Shown here one piece after another: positions 28,595-36,297 of a DNA stretch of 39,913 nucleotides (its first letter is position 1; every line of letters starts with the position of its first letter). This stretch comes from Mycolicibacter sinensis (GTDB lineage: Bacteria; Actinomycetota; Actinomycetes; Mycobacteriales; Mycobacteriaceae): positions 1 to 39,913 of the forward strand of contig NZ_LZIN01000089.1 of assembly GCF_001667375.1 (NCBI RefSeq). The letters run 5' to 3'. A program made the translations under genes and the position numbers. The notes under the pieces were generated by a model. The model worked only from the letters and a program-made list of their open reading frames with translations, searched no databases and had not been told where the DNA came from.

Positions 28595-29941
28595 ATGACT
28601 GTCGCCGTCACCGTGGGCAGCCTGCTGGCGTTTCTGGTCCTGACCCTGGGCACCGCGGTCTTCGTCGCCGCCGAGTTCTCCCTGACGACACTGGAACGCA
28701 GCGCTGTGGAGGCCAACGCCCGCCGCGGCGGACGTCGCGACAAATACATCCAGGACGCCCACCGCACCCTGTCGTTTCAGCTGTCCGGCGCCCAGTTGGG
28801 CATCTCGATCACTACGCTGGCCACCGGGTTCCTCGCCGAGCCGGTGCTGGCGCGGTGGCTGCGCCCCGCGCTTTCCCTACTGGGCCTGTCCGAGTCGGCC
28901 GCCGCCGCGGTGGCATTGGTGCTCGCCCTGGTGATCGCCACCTCGCTGTCCATGGTCTTCGGCGAGCTGGTGCCCAAGAACCTGGCCGTGGCACTCCCGC
29001 TGCCGACCGCCCGTGCGGTGGCGGGGCCGCAGCTGATGTTCTCCCGGCTGTTCACCGTCGCGATCAAGGCGACCAACGGGACGGCGAACCGGATCTTGAA
29101 GCGGCTCGGTATCGAGCCCGCCGACCGGCTGGCATCGGCCCGCTCCCCGCGGGAGCTGGCCTCGCTGGTGCGCGATTCGGCGCGCAGCGGCGCCCTCGAC
29201 TCCAGTACCGCCGCCCTGGTGGGCGGCTCGCTGCGATTCGGTGCCCTGACCGCGGCCGAGCTGATGACGCCGCGATCAAAGATCGTGAGTCTGCAGGCCG
29301 GCGACACCGTCGCCGACCTGGCCGCGGCCGCAATCGCCACCGGCTTCTCCCGTTTCCCGGTGGTCGACGGCGACCTCGACGCCACCGTCGGCATCGTGCA
29401 CGTCAAACAGGTGTTCACGGTCCCGGTCGCTGATCGGGCGATCACCCCGGTCACCACCGTCGTCCAACCGGTCGCCGTGGTGCCGTCCACCCTCGACGGC
29501 GACGCGGTGATGGAACAGATTGGAACCAACGGTCAGCAGGTGGCCCTGGTCGTCGACGAGTACGGCGGAACCGCGGGAATGGTCACGGTCGAGGATCTGA
29601 TCGAGGAGATCGTCGGCGACGTCCGCGACGAACACGACGACGCCACCCCGGACGTGGTGGTGGCCGGCGGCGGCTGGCAGGTTTCGGGCCTGCTGCGCAT
29701 CGACGAGGTGGCGGCCGCTACCGGCTACCGGGCTCCCGAGGGCTCCTACGAGACCATCGGCGGGCTGGTATTGCAAGAGCTCGGGCACATTCCCGCGGCC
29801 GGCGAAACCGTCGAACTGGTCGCGTTCGACCCCGACCAGCTGTCCGCACACCCGCCGCGCTGGCTGGCCCGGGTGGTCCGGATGGACGGCCGGCGCATCG
29901 ACCTGCTGGCGCTCATCCAACTGGGGGCAGCCGATGGCTGA
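28595..29941 (+). CDS. CNNM/CorC-type membrane protein with CBS pair (Rv1842c-like)
   Basis: A 448-residue protein with the CNNM (DUF21) membrane module followed by two CBS domains and a CorC_HlyC domain. Hydrophobic segments include VGSLLAFLVLTLGTAVFVAA at the start, LGISITTLATGFLAEPVLA and AAAVALVLALVIATSLSMVF; GELVPKNLAVALPLPTARA is the typical DUF21 motif. CBS units begin near ELMTPRSKIVSLQAGDTVAD and continue through GFSRFPVVDGDLDATVGIVH and VVDEYGGTAGMVTVEDLIEE. The CorC_HlyC tail begins near 340 and ends near SAHPPRWLARVVRMDG. Relatives are implicated in magnesium or other divalent cation homeostasis. The ATG at 28595 is preferred because AGGTAGG lies 7 bases upstream; a GTG at 28589 is too close. 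Confidence 0.88.
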   Translation: MTVAVTVGSLLAFLVLTLGTAVFVAAEFSLTTLERSAVEANARRGGRRDKYIQDAHRTLSFQLSGAQLGISITTLATGFLAEPVLARWLRPALSLLGLSESAAAAVALVLALVIATSLSMVFGELVPKNLAVALPLPTARAVAGPQLMFSRLFTVAIKATNGTANRILKRLGIEPADRLASARSPRELASLVRDSARSGALDSSTAALVGGSLRFGALTAAELMTPRSKIVSLQAGDTVADLAAAAIATGFSRFPVVDGDLDATVGIVHVKQVFTVPVADRAITPVTTVVQPVAVVPSTLDGDAVMEQIGTNGQQVALVVDEYGGTAGMVTVEDLIEEIVGDVRDEHDDATPDVVVAGGGWQVSGLLRIDEVAAATGYRAPEGSYETIGGLVLQELGHIPAAGETVELVAFDPDQLSAHPPRWLARVVRMDGRRIDLLALIQLGAADG

Positions 29942-31004
29942 CCTGTTCAACGTGGTGTTGACCCTGCTGCTGATCGCGGCCAACGCCTTCTTCGTCGGCG
30001 CGGAGTTCTCACTGATTTCGGCGCGGCGCGACCGGCTTGAGGCGCTGGCCGAACAGGGCCGGCGCAGCGCGGTCACCGTGATCCGCGCCGGCGAACAACT
30101 GTCACTAATGCTGGCCGGCGCGCAATTAGGGGTCACGGTGTGTTCGATCCTGCTCGGCCGCATCGGTGAGCCCGCCGTCGCCGACCTGCTCGAGCAGCCG
30201 TTCCGGCTGGCGGGCATCCCGGACCCGCTGCTGCACACCGTCGCGTTCGTCGTCGCGTTGACGATCGTGGTCACGTTGCACGTGCTGTTCGGCGAGATGG
30301 TGCCGAAGAACATCACGCTCGCCGGCCCGGAAAAGGCCGCCATGCTGCTGACACCGCCGTACCTGGTCTACATGGCGGCCGCCCGACCGTTCATCGCGTT
30401 CTACAACTGGTGCGCCAACGTGACCCTGCGCGCCCTGCGGGTGCAGCCCAAGGACGAGTTGGAGATCACGGTGTCCACCGTCGAGCTGAGCGAGATGATC
30501 GCCGAATCGGTCTCGGCGGGACTGCTCGACCTCGAGGAGTACACCCGGTTGACCCGCGCGCTGCAGATCCGTACCCGGACCGTCGCCGACGTGGCGCTGC
30601 CGGTCGGCGACATCCGCACCGTTCCGGCGGCGGCCACCGGCCGCGGTCCCACCGTGGCCGCTGTCGAAGAAGCCCTCGCCCAGACCGGGTACTCGCGTTT
30701 TCCCGTCGTCGACCAGGGCGAATTCATCGGCTACCTGCACATCAAGGACGTCTTGCCGCTCAGCGAGAGCTCGGCGAGCCCCGGGAGTTCCGCCGAAGCG
30801 ATCGTCGACATCGGCGTGGTGCGGCCGCTGCCCCGGCTTCCCGCGTCGCTGCCGCTGGCCGATGCGTTGACCCGGCTGCGGCGCACCAACAGCCATCTGG
30901 CCCTGGCGGTGGGCACCGACGGCGCCGTGGTAGCCATGGTGGCCCTCGAGGATCTGGTGCAAGACGTCGTCGGCACCGTCCGCGACGGAACGCATCATGT
31001 TTGA
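29934..31004 (+). CDS. CNNM/CorC-type membrane protein with CBS pair (Rv1841c-like)
   Basis: A 356-residue paralogue of the preceding gene, overlapping it by 8 nt. The membrane module has LFNVVLTLLLIAANAFFVGA, LSLMLAGAQLGVTVCSILLG and VAFVVALTIVVTLHVLFGEM, then VPKNITLAGPEKAAML with the DUF21 Pro-Lys-Asn. CBS units begin near 200 (DVALPVGDIRTVPAAATG; GYSRFPVVDQGEFIGYLHIK) and end in LALAVGTDGAVVAMVALEDL. It lacks the CorC_HlyC tail of its partner and stops shortly after VQDVVGTVRDG. The two are probably co-translated and may form a heteromeric cation-related complex; this is inference from pairing. Homologues are adjacent in M. tuberculosis as well. Confidence 0.87.
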   Translation: MADLFNVVLTLLLIAANAFFVGAEFSLISARRDRLEALAEQGRRSAVTVIRAGEQLSLMLAGAQLGVTVCSILLGRIGEPAVADLLEQPFRLAGIPDPLLHTVAFVVALTIVVTLHVLFGEMVPKNITLAGPEKAAMLLTPPYLVYMAAARPFIAFYNWCANVTLRALRVQPKDELEITVSTVELSEMIAESVSAGLLDLEEYTRLTRALQIRTRTVADVALPVGDIRTVPAAATGRGPTVAAVEEALAQTGYSRFPVVDQGEFIGYLHIKDVLPLSESSASPGSSAEAIVDIGVVRPLPRLPASLPLADALTRLRRTNSHLALAVGTDGAVVAMVALEDLVQDVVGTVRDGTHHV

Positions 31005-31881
31005 TCGGAGCGAACCGGCCCTGGAAGCCGAGCAGTGGCAGGCCCGCGCGGCGGCCTACCGGTTGCGCCTGGAGCGTTTCCTGGACCCGCTGTCGCGCCG
31101 GATCGCCGCCGGCGATCCGGTGCCGAAGTTCCTGTTCAGCTACTACAGCCTGCGTCCGCGGCAGTTGCGCACCTGGCACCCGGGATTCGGGGTGGCGCTG
31201 ACCGGCGCCGCGGCGCGGCGCGACTACCGGGAACGCCGGGGCTACACCGCGGCCGCCGACGGGACGGTCCGGGTCGCCGAGGACTACCTGCGCGAGCGGG
31301 CCGACACCGTGACATTCGTGGCCCGGCTGTTGCGGGCCACCGCCGCCAGGCCGGCCCAGCTGAACTGTTTCGGCCTGCACGAGTGGGCGATGCTGTATCG
31401 CAGCGACACCGTCCGCCACGGTCATGTTCCGCTGCGGCTCAGCGCGGCCGAAGCGGACCGGGTGGTCGAGGCGAACCCGTTGCGCTGCACGCACTTCGAC
31501 GCGTTCCGGTTCTTCACCTCGGCGGCGGCCCCGCGCAATGCGGGGACACCGCGCCGGGCCACCCAAACCGCTTGGGAGCAGCCGGGTTGCCTACACGTCA
31601 ATATGGATTTGTACAAATGGTGCTACAAGCTGGGGCCGCTGATCGATTCCGAGTTGCTGCTGGATTGCCTGCAACTGGCCGCGGCGGCGCGCGAGATCGA
31701 CATGCGCGCGAGCCCGTATGACCTGAGTGGCTACGGCTATACCCCGATCCGCGTCGAAAACCCGGCCGGCCGTGCCGAATACGTTCGTTGCCAAACCGGG
31801 ATCGCGCAGCGGGCCGTGCCGCTGCGCGCTGCCCTGCTCAAGCGGTGTGACCTGCTGTTGGCAGTCGCCGGATGCGGATAG
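30997..31881 (+). CDS. Conserved actinobacterial protein, often labelled 3-methyladenine DNA glycosylase
   Basis: A 294-residue protein beginning with an ATG that overlaps the preceding CorC-like gene by 8 nt, so it is probably co-translated. Blocks include PVPKFLFSYYSLRPRQLRTW near residue 45, RRDYRERRGYTA, QLNCFGLHEWAMLYRSD near 125, THFDAFRFFTSAA near 165, and LHVNMDLYKWCYKLGPLIDS near 200. I recall actinobacterial database entries of this type named 3-methyladenine DNA glycosylase, but I see no helix-hairpin-helix or AAG-fold motif and do not support that activity. The many His, Tyr and Trp in conserved-looking blocks suggest an enzyme. No signal peptide or membrane segment. Real function unknown. 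Confidence 0.75.
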   Translation: MFDRSEPALEAEQWQARAAAYRLRLERFLDPLSRRIAAGDPVPKFLFSYYSLRPRQLRTWHPGFGVALTGAAARRDYRERRGYTAAADGTVRVAEDYLRERADTVTFVARLLRATAARPAQLNCFGLHEWAMLYRSDTVRHGHVPLRLSAAEADRVVEANPLRCTHFDAFRFFTSAAAPRNAGTPRRATQTAWEQPGCLHVNMDLYKWCYKLGPLIDSELLLDCLQLAAAAREIDMRASPYDLSGYGYTPIRVENPAGRAEYVRCQTGIAQRAVPLRAALLKRCDLLLAVAGCG

Positions 31882-31930
31882 CCGTGCCGTCGGCCGGTAA
31901 GGTGGTGGATTGGCTATGAGGGAGGAAATC

Positions 31931-34120
31931 ATGACGGACCGGGTGTCGGTGGGCGATTTGCGGGTGGCCCGCGTGCTGTATGACTTCATCACCGACGAGG
32001 CGCTGCCAGGCACTGGCGTCGACCCGGACAGTTTCTGGGCGGGGGTGGACAAGGTCGTCGCCGATCTGACACCCAAGAACGCCGAACTGCTCGCGCGTCG
32101 CGACGACCTGCAGGCGCAGATCGACAAGTGGCACCGGCACCGGGTGATCGAGCCCCTGGACGCCGAGGCCTACCGTGCCTTCCTCACCGAGATCGGCTAT
32201 CTGCTGCCCGAACCGGAGGACTTCACGATCACCACGGCGGGCGTCGACGACGAGATCGCCGTGCAGGCCGGCCCGCAGCTGGTGGTGCCGGTGCTCAACG
32301 CCCGGTTCGCGCTCAACGCCGCCAACGCCCGGTGGGGGTCGTTGTACGACGCGCTGTACGGGACCGATGTGATCAGCGAGGACGACGGCGCCGAGAAAGG
32401 CACCTCATACAACAAGGTGCGCGGCGACAAGGTCATCGCCTACGCCCGCAAGTTCCTCGACGAGTCGGTGCCGCTGGCCAACGGTGCGTGGACTGAGGTC
32501 AAAAGCTTCGCGGTCACCGACGGCGCGCTGGTGGTCACCCTCGCGGACGGAACGGAGACCGCGGTCGCCGAGCCGGCGGAATTCGTCGGCTACACCGGGG
32601 ATCCCGAGTCGCCGTCCGCGGTGCTGTTGGCCCACCACGGACTGCACATCGAGATCCTGATCGACCCGTCGTCGCAGGTCGGGGCGACCGACGCCGCCGG
32701 CATCAAGGACGTGGTGCTGGAGTCGGCGGTCACCACGATCATGGATTTCGAGGACTCGGTGGCCGCCGTCGACGCCGACGACAAGGTGCTGGGTTACCGC
32801 AACTGGCTGGGCCTGAACCGAGGAGATCTGGCCGAGCAGGTCAGCAAGGACGGCAAGACCTTCACCCGCACGCTCTCCGCCGACCGTGAGTTCACCGGGC
32901 CGGACGGGGCGACGGTGACCCTGCCGGGTCGCAGCCTGATGTTCGTCCGCAACGTCGGCCACCTGATGACCAACGACGCCATCATCTCCGGCGACGAGGG
33001 CGCCGAGGTGTTCGAGGGCATCCAGGACGCGCTGTTCACCGGCCTGATCGCCGTGCACGGCCTGTCCGCGTCCGAGGACAACGGGCCGCTGACCAACAGC
33101 CGCACCGGGTCGATCTACATCGTCAAACCCAAGATGCACGGGCCCGACGAGGTGGCGTTCACCGCCGAGTTGTTCAACCGGGTCGAAGATGTCCTGGGGC
33201 TGCCGCAGGCGACTCTCAAGATCGGCATCATGGACGAGGAACGGCGCACCACCGTCAACCTGCGGGCCTGCATCAAGGCCGCCGCCGATCGAGTGGTGTT
33301 CATTAACACCGGCTTCCTGGACCGCACCGGCGACGAGATCCACACCTCGATGGAGGCCGGGCCGATGGTGCGCAAGGCCACCATGAAATCTCAGCCGTGG
33401 ATCCTGGCCTACGAGGACAACAACGTCGACGCGGGCCTGGCGACCGGTTTCACCGGCCACGCCCAGATCGGCAAGGGCATGTGGGCGATGACCGACCTGA
33501 TGGCCGACATGGTCACCCAGAAGATCGGACACCCGCGCGCTGGCGCCAGCACCGCGTGGGTGCCCTCGCCGACCGCCGCCACCCTGCATGCGATGCACTA
33601 CCACCAGGTGGACGTCGCCGCGGTGCAGCAGGAGTTGGCCGGAAAGCGTCGCGCCACAATCGATCAGCTGTTGACGATCCCGCTCTCCGAGGGCCTGGCC
33701 TGGGCCCCGGACGAGATCCGCGAGGAGGTCGACAACAACTGCCAGTCGATCCTCGGGTACGTGGTGCGCTGGATCTCGCAGGGTGTGGGCTGCTCGAAGG
33801 TTCCCGACATCCACGATGTGGCCCTGATGGAAGACCGTGCCACACTGCGGATCTCGTCTCAGCTGCTGGCGAACTGGCTGCGGCACGGGGTGATCACCGC
33901 CGACGACGTGCAGTCCAGCCTGGAACGGATGGCTCCGGCGGTGGACCGGCAGAACGCCGGCGACCCGAGTTATCTGCCGATGGCCCCAGACTTCGACGAC
34001 AGCATCGCGTTCGCGGCCGCGCGCGAGCTGATCCTGTCGGGAACCAGCCAGCCCAACGGCTACACCGAGCCCATCCTGCACCGGCGTCGCCGAGAGTTCA
34101 AAGCCCGAGCCGGCGTCTGA
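31931..34120 (+). CDS. glcB: Malate synthase G
   Basis: A 729-residue malate synthase G (M. tuberculosis GlcB 741). The N-terminus TDRVSVGDLRVARVLYDFIT matches the family. Core blocks include LVVPVLNARFALNAANARWG, TTIMDFEDSVAAVDADDK, LPGRSLMFVRNVGHLMTND with the catalytic Arg region, GIMDEERRTTVNLRACIKAA and MEAGPMVRKATMKSQPWILA, then GVGCSKVPDIHDVALMEDRA with the catalytic Asp and substrate Cys region, ending QPNGYTEPILHRRRREFKAR. It condenses glyoxylate with acetyl-CoA to malate in the glyoxylate shunt, needed for growth on fatty acids; M. tuberculosis GlcB also appears on the cell surface. The ATG at 31931 has GAGGGAGGAAATC directly before it, a strong site, and is preferred over earlier in-frame codons. 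Confidence 0.96.
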   Translation: MTDRVSVGDLRVARVLYDFITDEALPGTGVDPDSFWAGVDKVVADLTPKNAELLARRDDLQAQIDKWHRHRVIEPLDAEAYRAFLTEIGYLLPEPEDFTITTAGVDDEIAVQAGPQLVVPVLNARFALNAANARWGSLYDALYGTDVISEDDGAEKGTSYNKVRGDKVIAYARKFLDESVPLANGAWTEVKSFAVTDGALVVTLADGTETAVAEPAEFVGYTGDPESPSAVLLAHHGLHIEILIDPSSQVGATDAAGIKDVVLESAVTTIMDFEDSVAAVDADDKVLGYRNWLGLNRGDLAEQVSKDGKTFTRTLSADREFTGPDGATVTLPGRSLMFVRNVGHLMTNDAIISGDEGAEVFEGIQDALFTGLIAVHGLSASEDNGPLTNSRTGSIYIVKPKMHGPDEVAFTAELFNRVEDVLGLPQATLKIGIMDEERRTTVNLRACIKAAADRVVFINTGFLDRTGDEIHTSMEAGPMVRKATMKSQPWILAYEDNNVDAGLATGFTGHAQIGKGMWAMTDLMADMVTQKIGHPRAGASTAWVPSPTAATLHAMHYHQVDVAAVQQELAGKRRATIDQLLTIPLSEGLAWAPDEIREEVDNNCQSILGYVVRWISQGVGCSKVPDIHDVALMEDRATLRISSQLLANWLRHGVITADDVQSSLERMAPAVDRQNAGDPSYLPMAPDFDDSIAFAAARELILSGTSQPNGYTEPILHRRRREFKARAGV

Positions 34121-34189
34121 CCCTGGGCGGATCTGCAGTGGAATTGAGCGTGACCGGAGAACTGACCGGGCGGAGAGGACGCATCCACC

Positions 34190-36280
34190 GTGGGTAGGCA
34201 CAGTTTCCCCGGCCCGGACGATTTCGACGAGGAGCCGCTCGGGCGCGACGAGGCCGACCACGGCGACGACGACACCTCAGCGCCGGATCAGGTCGGCTTC
34301 GGCGACCCGGACGACGACGAATACGTCGACGACTATCACGACGCGTTCTACGACGAGTCGTTCGGCGGCGAGTCGTTCGGCGGCGGAGCGGCCTATGACG
34401 CCGACCCGGCGCAGTACATGCGCCGAGGCGGACACGACGAGGAAGAAACCCGTTATCGCACCGGGCCTTTCGGTGCCATCGATGCCCGGGCGGGTGAAGC
34501 GTCGTCGGCCGCGCGGGACGAACCGCGCGGCGGCCGCCGCAACCTCGACCGCTGGCGCCGGCACCGCAACGAGTCCGCGCGCCGCGGTGTCAGCGTCGGT
34601 GTGATCGCCGCACTGGTGACGGTGATCGTCTTGGTGGGCGCGGTGATCCTGTGGCGCTTCTTCGGCAACTCGCTGTCGCATCGTTCCGCGGTTGCCGCCG
34701 GGGCATGCGCCGAAGGTGAACTGACCGTCGCCGTCGTCGCGGACCCCTCGATCGCCGACCACGTCCAGGGCTTCGCTGATCGGTTCAACAAGACCGCCAA
34801 GCCGGTGGGCGATCGCTGCGTCTCGGTGCACGTCAAGCCGGTGGATTCCGACGCCGTCGTCAGTGGTTTCATCGGTGACTGGCCGGCCCAGCTGGGCCAG
34901 CGTCCCGCACTGTGGATTCCGGGCAGCTCGATTTCGGCGGCCCGCCTGCAAGCCTCCGCGGGTGCGGAAACCGTCAGCGACAGTCGTTCGCTGGTCACCT
35001 CGCCCGTGCTGCTGGCGGTCCGCCCCGAACTCAAGCCCGCTCTGCAGCAGCAAAGTTGGGCGAGCCTGCCGGAGCTGCAGACCGACCCCGACGGTTTGGG
35101 CCGGCTCGGGCTGCCCGGCTGGGGCCAGCTGCGAATGGCGCTGCCGATCGGCGGCAACGGCGACGCCGCTTTCCTGGCCGGCGAGGCGGTGGCGGCCGGT
35201 GCCGCCCCCAAGGATGCCCCCGCCACCGACGGGACCGGCGCGGTGCACCGGCTGGCCGGCGCCCAGCCCCAACTCGCCGACAGCTCGCTGGCCGAAGCGA
35301 TGAACGTCCTGCTGCGCCAAGGCGTTCCCGCGGCTGCGCCGGTGCACGCGGTGGTGACCACCGAGCAGCAATTGTTCACCCGAGGGCAATCGCTTTCGGA
35401 CCCTGCGAGCACGCTCGGTTCCTGGCTGCCACCGGGGCCGGTGCCAGTCGCCGACTACCCGACGGTGTTGCTCGCCGGGTCGTGGCTGTCGCAGGAACAG
35501 GTCAGCGCGGCCAGCGAATTCGCCCGGTTCGCCCGCAAACCCGATCAGCTCGCGGAGCTGGCCAAAGCCGGATTCCGGGTGGAAGGCGTCGCGCCGCCCG
35601 ACAGTGACGTCACCGGGTTCCCGGCGGTGACCGACACCCTGTCGGTGGGCGACGACGCGATGCGGGCCACCCTGGCCAATGCGCTCACCACGCTGCCGGG
35701 CAGCTCCGCGGTGACGATCATGCTCGACGAGTCGATGACCACCGACGAGGGCGGCAAGACCCGGCTGGCCCACGTGATCGCCGCCCTGGATCAACGGATC
35801 AAGGCGCTGCCGCCGCATTCCGCCGTGGGACTGTGGGCTTTTGACGGCGTGGAGGGCCGCAACGTGGTCGCCGCCGGCCCCCTCGACGAGCCGGCGAACG
35901 GCGGCACCCGGGCCGAGACCTTGGTCGCGGCACTCGATGGCCTGAGCTCGACGTCCGGCGGCGCGGTGTCGTTCACCACCCTGCGGCTGGTGTACAACCA
36001 GGCGCTGGCCAATTACCGTGCCGGGCAGAGCAACTCCGTGCTGGTCATCACGGCGGGCCCGCACACCGACCGGACCCTGGACGGCCCGGGACTGCAGGAG
36101 TTCATCCGGGCCAACACCGACCCCGAGCGCCCGGTCGCCGTCAACGTCATCGACTTCGGCGCTGACGCCGACCGGGCCACGTGGCAGGCGGTGGCTCAGC
36201 TGTCCGGCGGCAGCTACCAGAACCTGCGCGGGGCGAACTCCCCCGAACTGACCGGCGCGCTGAACACGCTGCTGAGCTGA
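34190..36280 (+). CDS. Single-pass membrane protein with extracytoplasmic substrate-binding-like and VWA domains (Rv1836c-like)
   Basis: A 696-residue protein (Rv1836c about 677). Residues 1-130 are highly acidic and disordered (DDDEYVDDYHDAFYDESFGG) followed by a basic patch. A membrane helix, VSVGVIAALVTVIVLVGAVI, lies near 134-153. After it a region like a solute-binding protein begins with GELTVAVVADPSIADHVQGF, and a von Willebrand A domain starts near 505: VTIMLDESMTTDEGGKTRLA has a DxSxT MIDAS-like metal site, followed by SVLVITAGPHTDR and NVIDFGADADRATWQ. VWA domains usually mediate metal-dependent protein contacts; the role in the envelope is unknown. The start is GTG (VGRHSFPG). The gene lies 69 bp after glcB and converges with the repeat protein gene, 8 bp between stops. 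Confidence 0.82.
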   Translation: MGRHSFPGPDDFDEEPLGRDEADHGDDDTSAPDQVGFGDPDDDEYVDDYHDAFYDESFGGESFGGGAAYDADPAQYMRRGGHDEEETRYRTGPFGAIDARAGEASSAARDEPRGGRRNLDRWRRHRNESARRGVSVGVIAALVTVIVLVGAVILWRFFGNSLSHRSAVAAGACAEGELTVAVVADPSIADHVQGFADRFNKTAKPVGDRCVSVHVKPVDSDAVVSGFIGDWPAQLGQRPALWIPGSSISAARLQASAGAETVSDSRSLVTSPVLLAVRPELKPALQQQSWASLPELQTDPDGLGRLGLPGWGQLRMALPIGGNGDAAFLAGEAVAAGAAPKDAPATDGTGAVHRLAGAQPQLADSSLAEAMNVLLRQGVPAAAPVHAVVTTEQQLFTRGQSLSDPASTLGSWLPPGPVPVADYPTVLLAGSWLSQEQVSAASEFARFARKPDQLAELAKAGFRVEGVAPPDSDVTGFPAVTDTLSVGDDAMRATLANALTTLPGSSAVTIMLDESMTTDEGGKTRLAHVIAALDQRIKALPPHSAVGLWAFDGVEGRNVVAAGPLDEPANGGTRAETLVAALDGLSSTSGGAVSFTTLRLVYNQALANYRAGQSNSVLVITAGPHTDRTLDGPGLQEFIRANTDPERPVAVNVIDFGADADRATWQAVAQLSGGSYQNLRGANSPELTGALNTLLS

Positions 36281-36284
36281 CGCC

Positions 36285-36297
36285 GGCGCTAGGCGCC
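36285..36297. terminator. Candidate short bidirectional hairpin between convergent genes
   Basis: GGCGC-TAG-GCGCC forms a 5-bp stem with a 3-nt loop, and the overlapping GCTAGGCGCCTAGC (36288-36301) is a perfect palindrome. It spans the gap and stop codons of two convergent genes. There is no U tract, so if it terminates transcription it is of the short type common in mycobacteria. Confidence 0.3.

Noticed and set aside
30997..31881. 3-methyladenine DNA glycosylase activity
   Set aside because: No glycosylase motif is visible; the label seems to be a database habit.
32405..34261. Minus-strand open frame of 618 codons opposite glcB
   Set aside because: Antisense to a certain gene; composition is an artefact of GC-rich codon positions.
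34277..36064. Minus-strand open frame of 595 codons opposite the VWA protein gene
   Set aside because: Same shadow pattern; the plus-strand protein has a membrane helix and VWA motif.
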